This document shows, piece after piece, positions 39,115 through 47,021 of a stretch of DNA of 64,000 bases. The stretch comes from Mesorhizobium sp. (GTDB lineage Bacteria > Pseudomonadota > Alphaproteobacteria > Rhizobiales > Rhizobiaceae): the NCBI RefSeq assembly GCF_023954305.1, contig NZ_JAMLIG010000001.1, positions 124,001-188,000 on the forward strand, written 5' to 3'. The notes under the pieces are model-generated. The model saw only the letters and a list, made by a program, of their open reading frames with translations. It searched no databases and was not told where the DNA came from. The position numbers and the translations under genes are program-made. Each line of letters opens with the position of its first letter. Position 1 is the stretch's first letter.

Positions 39115-39533
39115 TGGCCTTCGCGCTTCGCAAACAGGGCTTCGACAATCAGCCCACCGGCAAGAAGTCCAAGCGTGTCGAGATGCCGAAGTATCTCGAC
39201 TTCATTCGTTCACTCCCATGCATCGTCACGGGCCGGACGCCGGTCGAGGCCGCGCACGTTTCGTATGCCGCCCCGCGCTACGGAAAGCTCGGGCGTGGCA
39301 AGGCATCGAAGGAATCGGATTGTTGGGCAGTTCCTCTCAGTCCAGATGAACATCGGCGGTCTCATTCCATGAACGAACGCGCCTACTGGCAATCTGTCGG
39401 CATAGACCCGTGCTTCGTCGCAGTGTGCCTCTATGCCTCGTATCCAAACCATGAACGGGCAATGCTCGTCATCAGAAATATCGAACGCCGCGTGCCGGTT
39501 TGGCCGGCGGGCGCAAATCGCGAAGGAGATTGA
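39114..39533 (+). CDS. HNH-type nuclease-like protein (Ref/DUF968-like)
   Basis: A 139-residue protein containing YLDFIRSLPCIVTGRTPVEA, then AAHVSYAAPRYGKLG and CWAVPLSPDEHRRSHSMNE. The A-H-V, D-E-H-x-x-x-H arrangement is the metal-binding core of Ref (phage P1 RecA-dependent nuclease) and DUF968-type proteins. It may cut ssDNA at recombination intermediates. ATG overlaps the DUF4326-like stop by one base. Confidence 0.7.
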   Translation: MAFALRKQGFDNQPTGKKSKRVEMPKYLDFIRSLPCIVTGRTPVEAAHVSYAAPRYGKLGRGKASKESDCWAVPLSPDEHRRSHSMNERAYWQSVGIDPCFVAVCLYASYPNHERAMLVIRNIERRVPVWPAGANREGD

Positions 39534-39535
39534 AG

Positions 39536-40063
39536 GTGGTCAATACGTTTTTCACGGGCTGCACGCACTTCGACCACGCGAACATTATCCGACTGGCCAA
39601 CCGGCCGTTCGCAACTGTCGAAGACATGAATGAGGCAATGATCGATCGGTGGAACGCGAAAGTCCGCAGGGGAGACTTGGTCTACCATCTTGGCGATTTC
39701 GGTTTCATCAAGAATCCCGATCGAGCGGTTGCAATCTTGTCGCGGCTAAACGGCACTGTCTGCCTCGTTCACGGCAACCACGACGCGGCGCACATCCGCA
39801 GACTGCCAAACTTTGGGGCGTCGCTCCCCTACATGGAAATCGAGACGGGAAGCGAGAAGCTTGTCCTGTTCCACTACCCTATTGAGGAATGGGCAGGCTT
39901 TTTTCGGGGTGTCTTGCATCTGCATTGTCACACCCATCAACAGGACCGGAAGGGGAAGGTCGCGATACCGAATCGCGTGAACGTGACCGTAGAGGCGTGG
40001 GATTACGCACCGGCCGCGCTTGAAGATGTCAAGCAGGTGTGGGCGAAGGAGCGACTGACATGA
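39536..40063 (+). CDS. Calcineurin-like metallophosphoesterase
   Basis: A 175-residue enzyme starting at GTG 39536, 3 bp after the previous stop, with AAGGAGAT upstream. All five metal motifs are present: FTGCTHFDHAN, YHLGDFGF, VHGNHD, LFHYPIEEW (H replaces the usual GH) and LHLHCHTHQQ. Phage members of this small family may act on nucleotides or nucleic acids. Substrate is unknown. Its end overlaps the next start (ATGA). Confidence 0.85.
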   Translation: MVNTFFTGCTHFDHANIIRLANRPFATVEDMNEAMIDRWNAKVRRGDLVYHLGDFGFIKNPDRAVAILSRLNGTVCLVHGNHDAAHIRRLPNFGASLPYMEIETGSEKLVLFHYPIEEWAGFFRGVLHLHCHTHQQDRKGKVAIPNRVNVTVEAWDYAPAALEDVKQVWAKERLT

Positions 40064-40662
40064 CCGACGCACTCACACAGGTAAGGACGGCACTGCCCCG
40101 ACTGCGGGGCCTGGTGCTGGAACACGGAAGCGCCGCGCAGAAGAAGGCCAACGGCAATCGTGACTACCGCAAGTTCTCGACCATTCGGCAAGAGATGCTC
40201 GCCACGATAGACGAAGCCCTCGCCGCCATTGATGCTGCACAGGGTGGGGCGTCCGCTCCGGCTGTCGAGGGGGTGGAGCCGGTGGCGTTCATTCAGAAGG
40301 AGGTTCTGGAAGCTCTGCTTCGCGACAAGTCGGCTACCGGGACTGTGGCGAGCGGATTGCTGAAGAACCCATTCGGAAACCCGGTTGCCCTCTACTCCGC
40401 CTCCGCCATATCCAGGCTCGTGAAGGAGAGGGACGAGGCGAAGGCGATGGTCGGCCTCATCAAGGAAGCGCATGGCATATCGATCGAGGGCGGCAACAAC
40501 CTTCGCGAGGAAGTCGCCCGTCTCACCGCCTTACTGGCAGAGGCGGACGCGGTGATATACAACATCCATGTCAGAACCGTTGGCTGGCGGAATGTTCTCG
40601 ATCTAGCCGACCTGATTTTGCCGTTCCTCAATCGCTACCAGCAGAAGCGGGAGGCGAAGTGA
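40060..40662 (+). CDS. Helical early phage protein, unknown (200 aa)
   Basis: A 200-residue protein starting at ATG 40060, overlapping the previous stop. The first half has TALPRLRGLVLEHGSAAQKK and an Ala-rich linker; the second has a coiled-coil-like stretch (SRLVKERDEAKAMVGLIKEA, then LREEVARLTALLAEADAVI) ending with LADLILPFLNRYQQKR. It may be a scaffolding or replication-accessory protein. No known family. Confidence 0.5.
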   Translation: MTDALTQVRTALPRLRGLVLEHGSAAQKKANGNRDYRKFSTIRQEMLATIDEALAAIDAAQGGASAPAVEGVEPVAFIQKEVLEALLRDKSATGTVASGLLKNPFGNPVALYSASAISRLVKERDEAKAMVGLIKEAHGISIEGGNNLREEVARLTALLAEADAVIYNIHVRTVGWRNVLDLADLILPFLNRYQQKREAK

Positions 40663-41117
40663 TGGTCGAGCGGTTCCGCATTTGGGCGCATGATTGCGAC
40701 CCTGAGATTACGCCGGATGAACGTGGTGGGTGGGTCACTCACTTCGATTACGCCGCTCTCGAAAGCAACGTCGCCACCCTCCGAGCCGAGATCGACCAAC
40801 TCCGCCGGGAGCTGGACGCAATCAGGAACGAGACGATCGAGGAAGCAGCGAAGGGGGTTGAGCGCATCGTAGCAGCCGCGCTGCAACTCGACGGCGTTAC
40901 GCACTCTCTGCCTGCGCCGGCTCGCCACCACGACGTGATGTATGCCTTGGACGAGGCATACTGGCAGAAGCACATGGGCAAGGAACGTTCCGGCTTCCTG
41001 ACCAGCGAAGGGCGGTTCGTCAATCGCTTCGAAGCGAAAGACATCGCTCGCCATGCGGGCCAACTGCTGAAACGAGCGTCAAAGCTTCCAGAACTCTTTT
41101 CGGAGGACGTTTGGTGA
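40662..41117 (+). CDS. Early phage protein, unknown (151 aa)
   Basis: A 151-residue protein starting at ATG 40662 in the previous stop (TGATG). It has a Trp-rich start, a coiled-coil segment (VATLRAEIDQLRRELDAIRN) and a C-terminal block GFLTSEGRFVNRFEAKDIARHA ending KLPELFSEDVW. The last block is a recognisable phage motif of unknown function (F-x-TS-x-GRFV...LFSEDLW). Confidence 0.6.
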   Translation: MVERFRIWAHDCDPEITPDERGGWVTHFDYAALESNVATLRAEIDQLRRELDAIRNETIEEAAKGVERIVAAALQLDGVTHSLPAPARHHDVMYALDEAYWQKHMGKERSGFLTSEGRFVNRFEAKDIARHAGQLLKRASKLPELFSEDVW

Positions 41118-41419
41118 TGACTGAGACAGTCCCCGAGCCGAAAGACGGAGACGTTCGCGTAGTTCCTACCCGAGACGGCCGATTTTATATCGAGGAATAT
41201 CTGCTCGACGCAGGCGATTGGGCGCCCCGTCCTCCAGGCTGGTTCAGCCCTGTGGAACACACAGTTGCTCACTGGAAACTTGATCCGCGAACCTCTGGTT
41301 GTTTCGACAACAGAGAGGAAGCGGAAACGGCAGCCGTCGCTTTTCAGGATGCCCGAAAAGCTGCCAACGCCAGGACGAGGGCCATCAACGAGGCTGTTTA
41401 CGGAAAGTCAAAGCCATGA
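41117..41419 (+). CDS. Small early phage protein, unknown (100 aa)
   Basis: Starts at ATG 41117 within the previous stop (TGATG). The protein is strand-rich and acidic near the start (VRVVPTRDGRFYIEEYLLDAG), then has an aromatic loop (WAPRPPGWFSPVEHTVAHW) and an Ala-rich helix. It ends in the next ATG (ATGA). No recognised family. Confidence 0.5.
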   Translation: MTETVPEPKDGDVRVVPTRDGRFYIEEYLLDAGDWAPRPPGWFSPVEHTVAHWKLDPRTSGCFDNREEAETAAVAFQDARKAANARTRAINEAVYGKSKP

Positions 41420-41700
41420 CTGAGACAATACCCGAGGATCTGATGCAGGTGGCGCGACACGTAGCGAGCTACGTTCGCAACAATGCAGACGCCGAGGCTG
41501 TGGAGAACATCGTAGCCCGCGTCCTCATATACCAACGCACCCGCCAGGAAGCACGACCAGACATGGAGGCTCTAGCGGAAGCCGCTTTTAAAGCCGGCCG
41601 CTCGCGGTCGTCGTTCGCACAAGAAGCGGAGTCAGCCTACGACGAAATAGCCGACGCCGCCCGCGCCGCCCTTGGCAATGGAGGCGGTGATGATCGCTGA
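41416..41700 (+). CDS. Small early phage protein, unknown (94 aa)
   Basis: ATG 41416 overlaps the previous stop. Acidic and helical, with AVENIVARVLIYQRTRQEA and a C-terminal AYDEIADAARAALGNGGGDDR. Its last bases overlap the next gene by 11 bp. No known domain. Confidence 0.5.
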   Translation: MTETIPEDLMQVARHVASYVRNNADAEAVENIVARVLIYQRTRQEARPDMEALAEAAFKAGRSRSSFAQEAESAYDEIADAARAALGNGGGDDR

Positions 41701-41941
41701 TCTGATCGAACGACTGGAGAAGGCGACGGAAAGCGATAATGCGCTAGACGTGGAGATCGAAGTCGCTCTGTTTGAGCCAGACGCCGAAGCTATCGGTGCC
41801 CGTGCAAACAGCGCCGGGTCGAAAGTGATATACACCCTTGCAGATGGCACAGAGGTCACTTACCGCGCCGCAGACTGGTCTTTGGCGATAAACAAGCAGC
41901 GCACCCTCGCCATCCTCCGCGCAAAGGAGGATAGCGCGTGA
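41690..41941 (+). CDS. Small early phage protein, unknown (83 aa)
   Basis: Starts at ATG 41690, overlapping the upstream gene by 11 bp. It begins with a helix (MIADLIERLEKATESDNALD) followed by strands (VEIEVALFEPDAEAIGARA) and a C-terminal AADWSLAINKQRTLAILRAK. This pattern recurs in phages (ADL...ATxxDxxLDxxI) with no known function. Confidence 0.55.
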   Translation: MIADLIERLEKATESDNALDVEIEVALFEPDAEAIGARANSAGSKVIYTLADGTEVTYRAADWSLAINKQRTLAILRAKEDSA

Positions 41942-42111
41942 CGAGAGCGCTCGCCATCACCGAGAAGCAGGCCAGAACCCTGATCCGCGCTGCGGAGAAG
42001 GAGCGGGCTGTTATCGAGGTCAAGGTGGGCGATACCGTCATCCGCCTTATCCCCGCTGTTCATGCACAGGCAAATGCCAAGGTTGACGAGCCGCGGAAAG
42101 GCCACCTTTGA
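41938..42111 (+). CDS. 57-residue protein upstream of integrase
   Basis: GTG 41938 overlaps the previous stop (GTGA), and its TGA overlaps the integrase ATG (TGATG). Sequence: a helix (ALAITEKQARTLIRAAEKER), then strands with VIRLIPAV and a basic end. Translationally coupled to the integrase; it could be an excisionase-like or regulatory factor, but no HTH is evident. Confidence 0.5.
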   Translation: MTRALAITEKQARTLIRAAEKERAVIEVKVGDTVIRLIPAVHAQANAKVDEPRKGHL

Positions 42112-43181
42112 TGCAGCCCATGCCGCGCCCCCGAAAGCCATACGTCCAGCGCGAAGTGACGCGCCACGGGAAGACGGTCTGGTATTTCAGGAAGGGCGAC
42201 GGGCCGCGCATCCGCTTGCGCGGGGCATACGAGAGCGAGGAATGGCTTCTCGACTACGAGCGGGCACTGACAGGGGAACAGCGCCAAAAGCCGCCAGCGG
42301 CCAGTTCTGGCACCGTGGCATGGCTCATAAGCCAGTATCTCGACAGCGGCCGATTCTTTCGGCTAGCCCCCGAGACGAAGGTCATGCGCAAGCGCATCCT
42401 CGCCAAGGTTGCGAAGAGCGGCGGGCATCTGCGATATGACGCCATCCGCCGCGAAGACATCATGGAAGCGAAGACGATGCGCGAGGCCACGCCCTTCGCC
42501 GCAGTGAACCACGTCAAGGTGTTGAAGCAGCTCTTCGCCTTCGCCGTCGATGCTGGCTACATGTCAAAGAACCCGGCCGCCGATGTGAAGACGACCGCGC
42601 CGAAATCGGACGGACATCATACCTGGACAGTCGAGGAAGTCGAGATTTTCAGATCCCGCTTCCCGCTCGGCACCATGCCGCGTCTTTCCCTGGAACTGAT
42701 GCTGTTCACCGGGCTTCGCCGCGGCGACGCATGGAGATTAGGGCGCCAGCACGTCAGGGACGGCCGGGTCAGGATCAAGACCGGCAAGAATAAATACGAC
42801 ATCGACATCCCCCTCCTTTCGCCATTTGCGACGGCGATACTGGCTACGCCAGGCGGGGAACTGACGTTCATCCGCACCGCTCACGGGCGCCCGTTCAAAA
42901 GCGCCGCGTCGTTCGGCATGTGGTTCGGGAAGAAGTGCGAGGAAGCAGGTCTATCGCATTGCAGCGCGCACGGGCTGCGGAAGGCCGGGGCGACCCTCGC
43001 TGCGGAGAACGGCGCTAACGCGCTCGACCTGTCCGCAATGTATGGATGGCACGACCCGAGACAGGCCGAGGTCTATATCCGTAAGGCCAACCGGAAGGTG
43101 ATGGCGGAACGGGCGGCGAACGCTCTATCCCCGCACCTTGAACCCACTGCCCCCGCACCTAAACGGAAGTGTTTGAAATGA
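42111..43181 (+). CDS. int: Tyrosine recombinase integrase
   Basis: A 356-residue integrase that inserts the phage at the tRNA-Arg gene. After an N-terminal arm-binding and SAM-like region (about 60-165), the catalytic domain has Arg203 in FTGLRRGD, a Lys-containing KTGKNKYD strand near 226, His287 and Arg290 in HGLRKAG, His314 in YGWHDP, and the nucleophile Tyr322 in VYIRKA. All catalytic residues look intact. It ends 20 bp from the tRNA 3' end, as usual for tRNA-targeted integrases. Confidence 0.93.
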   Translation: MQPMPRPRKPYVQREVTRHGKTVWYFRKGDGPRIRLRGAYESEEWLLDYERALTGEQRQKPPAASSGTVAWLISQYLDSGRFFRLAPETKVMRKRILAKVAKSGGHLRYDAIRREDIMEAKTMREATPFAAVNHVKVLKQLFAFAVDAGYMSKNPAADVKTTAPKSDGHHTWTVEEVEIFRSRFPLGTMPRLSLELMLFTGLRRGDAWRLGRQHVRDGRVRIKTGKNKYDIDIPLLSPFATAILATPGGELTFIRTAHGRPFKSAASFGMWFGKKCEEAGLSHCSAHGLRKAGATLAAENGANALDLSAMYGWHDPRQAEVYIRKANRKVMAERAANALSPHLEPTAPAPKRKCLK

Positions 43182-43201
43182 TTGATACAGGAAAGTGGTG
43201 G

Positions 43202-43240
43202 TGGCGATCCCGGCAGGATTCGAACCTGCGACCATCGGCT
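43202..43240. other. Predicted right attachment site (attR/attL) in tRNA-Arg 3' half
   Basis: Integrase-proximal phage junction: the integrase ends at 43181 and the tRNA 3' end is at 43202, with the tRNA pointing toward the phage. Tyrosine integrases of this kind commonly use the T-arm and acceptor end of a tRNA as the core. The core length is not known, because the partner site lies left of the window. Confidence 0.5.
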
Positions 43241-43278
43241 TAGAAGGCCGGTGCTCTATCCAGCTGAGCTACGGGACC
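43202..43278 (-). tRNA. tRNA-Arg (TCT anticodon)
   Basis: On the minus strand, 77 nt including an encoded CCA. The acceptor stem GGTCCCG pairs with CGGGATC (one G-T pair), the anticodon loop has CCTTCTAAG giving TCT, and the T-loop GGTTCGAATCC is standard. Prophage integration at the 3' end keeps the gene whole, so the phage DNA supplies its 3' end if recombined within the gene. Confidence 0.95.
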
Positions 43279-43296
43279 AGTCGGTGCGCGCGGGCG

Positions 43297-43602
43297 CTAG
43301 TGCGTCCAGGGCACCTTGCGGTCATAACGGAAATTGTCGGAATAGGAAATCTGCCGGCGCTTGGCGTCCTTCGGTTCCTGGACGCGGTAGTCGATGCCGT
43401 GCTTCTCGGCATAGGCGACCGCCTCTTCCTTCGTCTCGAAGGTCAGCCGGATCTGGCTCTTCATGTCGCCGGAGGTCGTGTAGCCCATGAGCGGATCGAT
43501 CCTGCGCGGCTGTTCGGGATCGAAGTCGAGGACCCAGTAGCCGGTCTTGGCTTTGCCGGACTGCATCGCGGTCTTGGCAGGGCTGTAGATTCGGGCGGAC
43601 AT
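43297..43602 (-). CDS. NADH-quinone oxidoreductase accessory subunit (NDUFS4/NDUFA-like)
   Basis: A 101-residue protein starting at ATG 43602. It has MSARIYSPAKTAMQSGKAKT, GYWVLDFDPEQPRRIDPLMG and QIRLTFETKEEAVAYAEKHG, the hallmark of the complex I accessory (ETC_C1_NDUFS4-type) family found in alphaproteobacteria and mitochondria. It probably sits on the peripheral arm of complex I. It lies 18 bp from tRNA-Arg and is host core genome. Confidence 0.88.
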   Translation of the reverse strand: MSARIYSPAKTAMQSGKAKTGYWVLDFDPEQPRRIDPLMGYTTSGDMKSQIRLTFETKEEAVAYAEKHGIDYRVQEPKDAKRRQISYSDNFRYDRKVPWTH

Positions 43603-43711
43603 GACGACCTCGTGTTCGGCGGACCGCCGCTGCATCGCAAAGGACGGGCCTTCTCGTCAAGAGCCGATGCCCTTGCCCTCGCCGACGCGATCAACTAGGG
43701 GAATGGCCGAG

Positions 43712-43788
43712 CGGAGTGTAGCGCAGCCTGGTAGCGCACCTGATTTGGGATCAGGGGGTCGCAGGTTCAAGTCCTGCCACTCCGACCA
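43712..43788 (+). tRNA. tRNA-Pro (TGG anticodon)
   Basis: 77 nt with encoded CCA. The acceptor stem CGGAGTG pairs with CACTCCG, the anticodon loop TTTGGGA gives TGG, and the T-loop GGTTCAAGTCC is standard. It is a host tRNA 110 bp downstream of the complex I accessory gene start. Confidence 0.96.
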
Positions 43789-43851
43789 TTCCCGGCCCGC
43801 CATCCTGCTGCCACAGGGTCGGGGCAAGGCTGGCGAATGTCGGGGCCGGTG

Positions 43852-44415
43852 ATGTCTGCAGGCAAGATCATCCCAAGTGCTAGGACCGCATCCATTGACG
43901 GACGCGGCCGGTTCGGCCCGCTTCTCCTCGCCGCAGCGTTCGCCCTTCTTTCGATCCACCGTGCCGCCGCGGCGGTGACGATCGACGGCGATCAGCAGGC
44001 GATGACCGTCACCGTCGAGGAGGTCACGCGCCAGGAGGTGACCGACGAGATCGCGAGACGTTTCGGATTCAGCGTTTCGGGCGCGGTCGCCGACGACGCG
44101 CCCCTCAACGGCCGCTTCCGCGGCGATCTCGGCGACGTTCTCGGTGCAATTCTCACCGCCAACAACTTTCTCATCATCTACGAGGGCGGCAGGCCGGCCC
44201 GGCTGCTGTTGTCCGACCGCGGCCAGGGCGGCGCGGAGCCGATCGATCCGGCCATGCGCTCGCTGCAGCCGAATGCGGGCCTCGCGCCCGGCGAAGGCGG
44301 CTATGACGGCCAGGGTCTCGGCGACCAGGGGCTGGGCGGCGAGAGCCAGTATGTCGACCCAGCCATGGACGGCGTGCCCCTGGAAGGCGAGCCGCCGCCC
44401 GAACCGCAGCTTTGA
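43852..44415 (+). CDS. Exported periplasmic protein, unknown
   Basis: A 187-residue protein with a long signal peptide: basic head, then GPLLLAAAFALLSIHRAAAA. The mature part starts VTIDGDQQAMTVTVEEV, resembling a short STN/secretin-like sensor fold, and ends in a Gly/Pro-rich tail. ATG 43852 is used; 43837 is possible. It diverges from nothing and ends 15 bp from the hdaA gene's stop on the other strand. Function unknown. Confidence 0.65.
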   Translation: MSAGKIIPSARTASIDGRGRFGPLLLAAAFALLSIHRAAAAVTIDGDQQAMTVTVEEVTRQEVTDEIARRFGFSVSGAVADDAPLNGRFRGDLGDVLGAILTANNFLIIYEGGRPARLLLSDRGQGGAEPIDPAMRSLQPNAGLAPGEGGYDGQGLGDQGLGGESQYVDPAMDGVPLEGEPPPEPQL

Positions 44416-44430
44416 CCACCGGGCGGCGGT

Positions 44431-45129
44431 TCAGAGGCCCAGATCGCCCTGTCCGGCATCGACGGCGCCAACGATCTCCGCCGCAAGCGCCCGCGTGATC
44501 CTGCTCTTGCGCGACAGCGCCGCCTGGTCCAGCCGCTCCACCACGTTCATCGCCGTCGACAGCGACCGCTCGATCCGGTTGACGATGTAGGTGACGACAT
44601 GCGGCTCCACCTGCACCTGGCGGTCGGCGAACAGTTTAATCACCACGGCGGTCAGGAGCAGGTCGTCCGGTTCCGAAATCTCGACGATCGTCGCCGCCTT
44701 CAGCCGCGAGGCGAGATCGGGCAGGCGCACGCCCCAGGCCGCCGGAAAACGCCGCGAGGCGAGCAGCACATGGCCGCCGCCTTCGCGCGCGGCATTGATC
44801 AGGTGGAACAGACCGGTTTCGTCGACGCCGGCCTCGACACCGTCAACCACTACCGCGCCGCCGGAAGCGGCTGCCGAGATCGCCTCCGGGCGGATACGGC
44901 GCGGATCGGCGGCGAGTGCGTGCGCAGCCTCGGTCCAGATCGCGGCGAGATGCGTCTTTCCCGATCCGGCGGGGCCGGCGAGCACGACGACCGGCGCCGG
45001 CCAGTCCGGCCAGCGGTCGACCAATGCGACGGCCGCCGCGTTGGCGCCGGTGACGACGAGCTCGTCGCGGGACAGTCCCGGCCCCCGCCCGAGATCGAGC
45101 GGCAGCTGGGCGGGCGGATCTTTGCTCAT
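44431..45129 (-). CDS. hdaA: DnaA regulatory inactivator, HdaA
   Basis: A 232-residue DnaA-like AAA+ protein without the C-terminal DNA-binding domain. It has Walker A GPAGSGKTHLAAIW, a Walker B VVVDGVEAG, a sensor-I-like LLASRRFPAAWG, and the C-terminal lid (SRLKAATIVEISEPDDLL). With the beta clamp it stimulates ATP hydrolysis by DnaA to limit replication initiation. It is 2 bp from the permease gene, as commonly seen in Hyphomicrobiales. The N-terminal QLPLDLG is the clamp-binding motif. Confidence 0.9.
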   Translation of the reverse strand: MSKDPPAQLPLDLGRGPGLSRDELVVTGANAAAVALVDRWPDWPAPVVVLAGPAGSGKTHLAAIWTEAAHALAADPRRIRPEAISAAASGGAVVVDGVEAGVDETGLFHLINAAREGGGHVLLASRRFPAAWGVRLPDLASRLKAATIVEISEPDDLLLTAVVIKLFADRQVQVEPHVVTYIVNRIERSLSTAMNVVERLDQAALSRKSRITRALAAEIVGAVDAGQGDLGL

Positions 45130-45131
45130 CG

Positions 45132-46319
45132 TCACGCCGGAGGCACGTCCGGCCGGTGCCCGCGGTAGAGCGGCGAGGCGAGATAGCGGCCGAGCGCGAA
45201 GCGGACGAGCACGGCGACGGCGGCGGCCGCCGGCACCGCGATCAGAAGCCCGACAAAGCCGAACAGCGAGCCGAAGGCGAGCAGCGCGAACATCAGCCAG
45301 ACCGGGTGCAGCCCGACGCTGTCGCCGACCAGCTTCGGCTGCAGGATGTTGCCCTCGATGAACTGGCCGAGGAAGAAGATGCCGGCAATCGCCGCGACCA
45401 TGATCCAGTCGGGCCAGAACTGAACCAGCGCGACGCCGACCGCCAGCACCAGTCCCACCAGCGAGCCGACATAGGGAATGAAGGAGATCAGTCCGGCGAA
45501 CAGTCCGATCAGCAGGCCGAAATTCAGCCCGGCGATGGTGAGCCCCACGGCATACATCACCCCGAGGACCAGGCAGAGCGTGCCCTGCCCGCGCACGAAG
45601 CCGGCGGTCGCAACGTTGATGTCGTTGGCAATGGCGCGCACCGTGGCGACGTTGTCGCGCGGCACCCAGCCGTCGACCTTGGCGACCATGTGGTCCCAGT
45701 CGACCAGCATGTAGAAAGCGACGACCGGGGTAACGACGACCAGCGCGGCGACGTTCACCAGAGCGAGACCGGAACTGAGCACCGACTCGAAGATGGTGGT
45801 GATGAACCCCGCGCCCTGCGACACCAGCGAATTGAGGGCGCTGCGCAGGTTGGTCGGGTCGACGCCGAAGCGCTGTTTCAGCCATTCCGGATCGATGCTG
45901 GTGATCAGCGCCTGCAGACGGGCCAGATATTCCGGCATCTTCGAGACGAGGTCCGCGCCCTGCGTCGCCAGGATCGGCACGATCACCATCAGGGCGAGCA
46001 CGAACGCGACGACGAAGGCCAGAAGGATGACGATCGCCGCGACGAGACGCGAGCCGAGCCAGGCCTCAAGCCTGTCGGCCACCGGATCGAGGAAATAGGC
46101 CAGCACCATGCCCGCCGCGAACGGCAGCAGAATGGAGCTGAACAGATAGAGAAAGCCGACGAACAGCAGGAAGGCGGCGACCCAGAAAGCGATCTGGCGG
46201 CGCAAGGCATATCCGACCACCGCCTCGACGAGTTCCTCGTTGGCGGCGAGCTGCGTTTCCAGCGGCGGCGCGACCGCCGCGTCGGCGGAATGCTCAGCCT
46301 TTGTCGTTCGTGTCGGCAT
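45132..46319 (-). CDS. AI-2E/PerM-family transporter
   Basis: A 395-residue inner-membrane protein with eight hydrophobic segments of PerM type: FWVAAFLLFVGFLYLFSSIL, SIDPEWLKQRFGV loop, AALVVVTPVVAFYMLVDWD, and the conserved SFIPYVGSLVGLVLAVGVAL, then FFLGQFIEGNILQPKLVGDS. These match the family's signature P-Y-x-G and E-x-x-I-x-Q-P. Substrate is not known. It overlaps the upstream phosphatidyltransferase gene by 26 bp and is co-transcribed with hdaA. Confidence 0.88.
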   Translation of the reverse strand: MPTRTTKAEHSADAAVAPPLETQLAANEELVEAVVGYALRRQIAFWVAAFLLFVGFLYLFSSILLPFAAGMVLAYFLDPVADRLEAWLGSRLVAAIVILLAFVVAFVLALMVIVPILATQGADLVSKMPEYLARLQALITSIDPEWLKQRFGVDPTNLRSALNSLVSQGAGFITTIFESVLSSGLALVNVAALVVVTPVVAFYMLVDWDHMVAKVDGWVPRDNVATVRAIANDINVATAGFVRGQGTLCLVLGVMYAVGLTIAGLNFGLLIGLFAGLISFIPYVGSLVGLVLAVGVALVQFWPDWIMVAAIAGIFFLGQFIEGNILQPKLVGDSVGLHPVWLMFALLAFGSLFGFVGLLIAVPAAAAVAVLVRFALGRYLASPLYRGHRPDVPPA

Positions 46320-46848
46320 ATCCGCCCATGTGCCTCAGCCAGGCGACGAGATAGGCCGCTGCCGAAGCCACGGTCAAGAGGCCGGAGAGGAGCACGACGC
46401 CCTGGCGCAGCATCTCCAGCCCGAGCCCGAAGGAGAGATCGGTGAGCACGAGCGCGGCCAGAACGATCTGCACCGCCGTGTTCGCCTTGGAGACGTAGAG
46501 CGGCTTCACCTCCACCGGATGGCCCATGACGGTCGACAGCATCACCGCCGAGACAATCAGCGCGTCGCGCGACACCGCGGCGATCACCAGCCAGAGGGGC
46601 AACTCGCCCATGAAACCCAGAACGACGAACACCGAGACCAGCAGCAGCTTGTCGGCCATGGGATCGAGATAGGCGCCGAGCCTGGAACGCTGGTCGAAAT
46701 GGCGCGCGATGAAGCCGTCGATGCCGTCCGAGACGCCGGCCAGCACGAACAGGCCGAGCGCCCAGCCGACCTGCCGGTCCATCAACGCCCAGATCACGAC
46801 GGGCACCAGAAGGAGCCGCAGGATCGAGATGAGGTTGGGGATCGTCAA
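46294..46848 (-). CDS. CDP-alcohol phosphatidyltransferase
   Basis: A 184-residue membrane enzyme that moves a phosphatidyl group from CDP-diacylglycerol to an alcohol. The family signature is intact: D-G-x2-A-R-x8-G-x3-D-x3-D (GIDGFIARHF...LGAYLDPMADK). The start is TTG 46848, giving MTIPNLISILRLLLVPVV, the normal family start; GGAGGAGG lies 8 bp upstream. The upstream extension is not family-like. Relation to the pgsA copy at 58509 is as a paralogue; which substrate each uses is unclear. Confidence 0.82.
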   Translation of the reverse strand: MTIPNLISILRLLLVPVVIWALMDRQVGWALGLFVLAGVSDGIDGFIARHFDQRSRLGAYLDPMADKLLLVSVFVVLGFMGELPLWLVIAAVSRDALIVSAVMLSTVMGHPVEVKPLYVSKANTAVQIVLAALVLTDLSFGLGLEMLRQGVVLLSGLLTVASAAAYLVAWLRHMGGYADTNDKG

Positions 46849-47021
46849 AGCGTCGAGCCTCCTCCGGTGCCCACTCGCGTCTAGATGGCGCGTCGCGGCG
46901 GCCACCGCAAGTCGAAGCCGGCCGCGGCTATCCCCAGGGCGGTGCCGCCGAGTGCCCCGGACTTCTTGCGACAGGGCGGGGTTCATGCGAAGAGCCGCTT
47001 CGAACGTCGACGGGAGTTCCC

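Larger units (their letters stand above)
1..43201. mobile_element. Temperate podovirus-type prophage, right-hand part
   Basis: A continuous run of phage genes: terminase, portal, scaffold, capsid, tail tubes and ejection proteins on the left, early and regulatory genes in the middle, recombination genes and a tyrosine integrase on the right. The right boundary is the 3' end of tRNA-Arg, 20 bp past the integrase stop. The left boundary is not in the window, because position 1 is still inside a phage gene. Virion genes are of T7/BPP-1-like podovirus type, while regulation (LexA-type repressor, Cro-like protein, operator sites) is lambda-like. By eye the region is less GC-rich than the host DNA to its right. 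Confidence 0.95.

Noticed and set aside
42111..43181. An excisionase gene with a clear helix-turn-helix next to integrase
   Set aside because: The 57-residue gene upstream has no recognisable HTH, so I did not call it xis.
1..43201. A T7-type RNA polymerase gene expected from the T7-like virion genes
   Set aside because: No frame in the window has RNA polymerase motifs. Control instead looks lambda-like with a NusG paralogue.
45156..46445. A 429-residue plus-strand frame across the permease and phosphatidyltransferase
   Set aside because: It is Glu/Asp/His/Arg-rich shadow of two recognised membrane protein genes on the minus strand.
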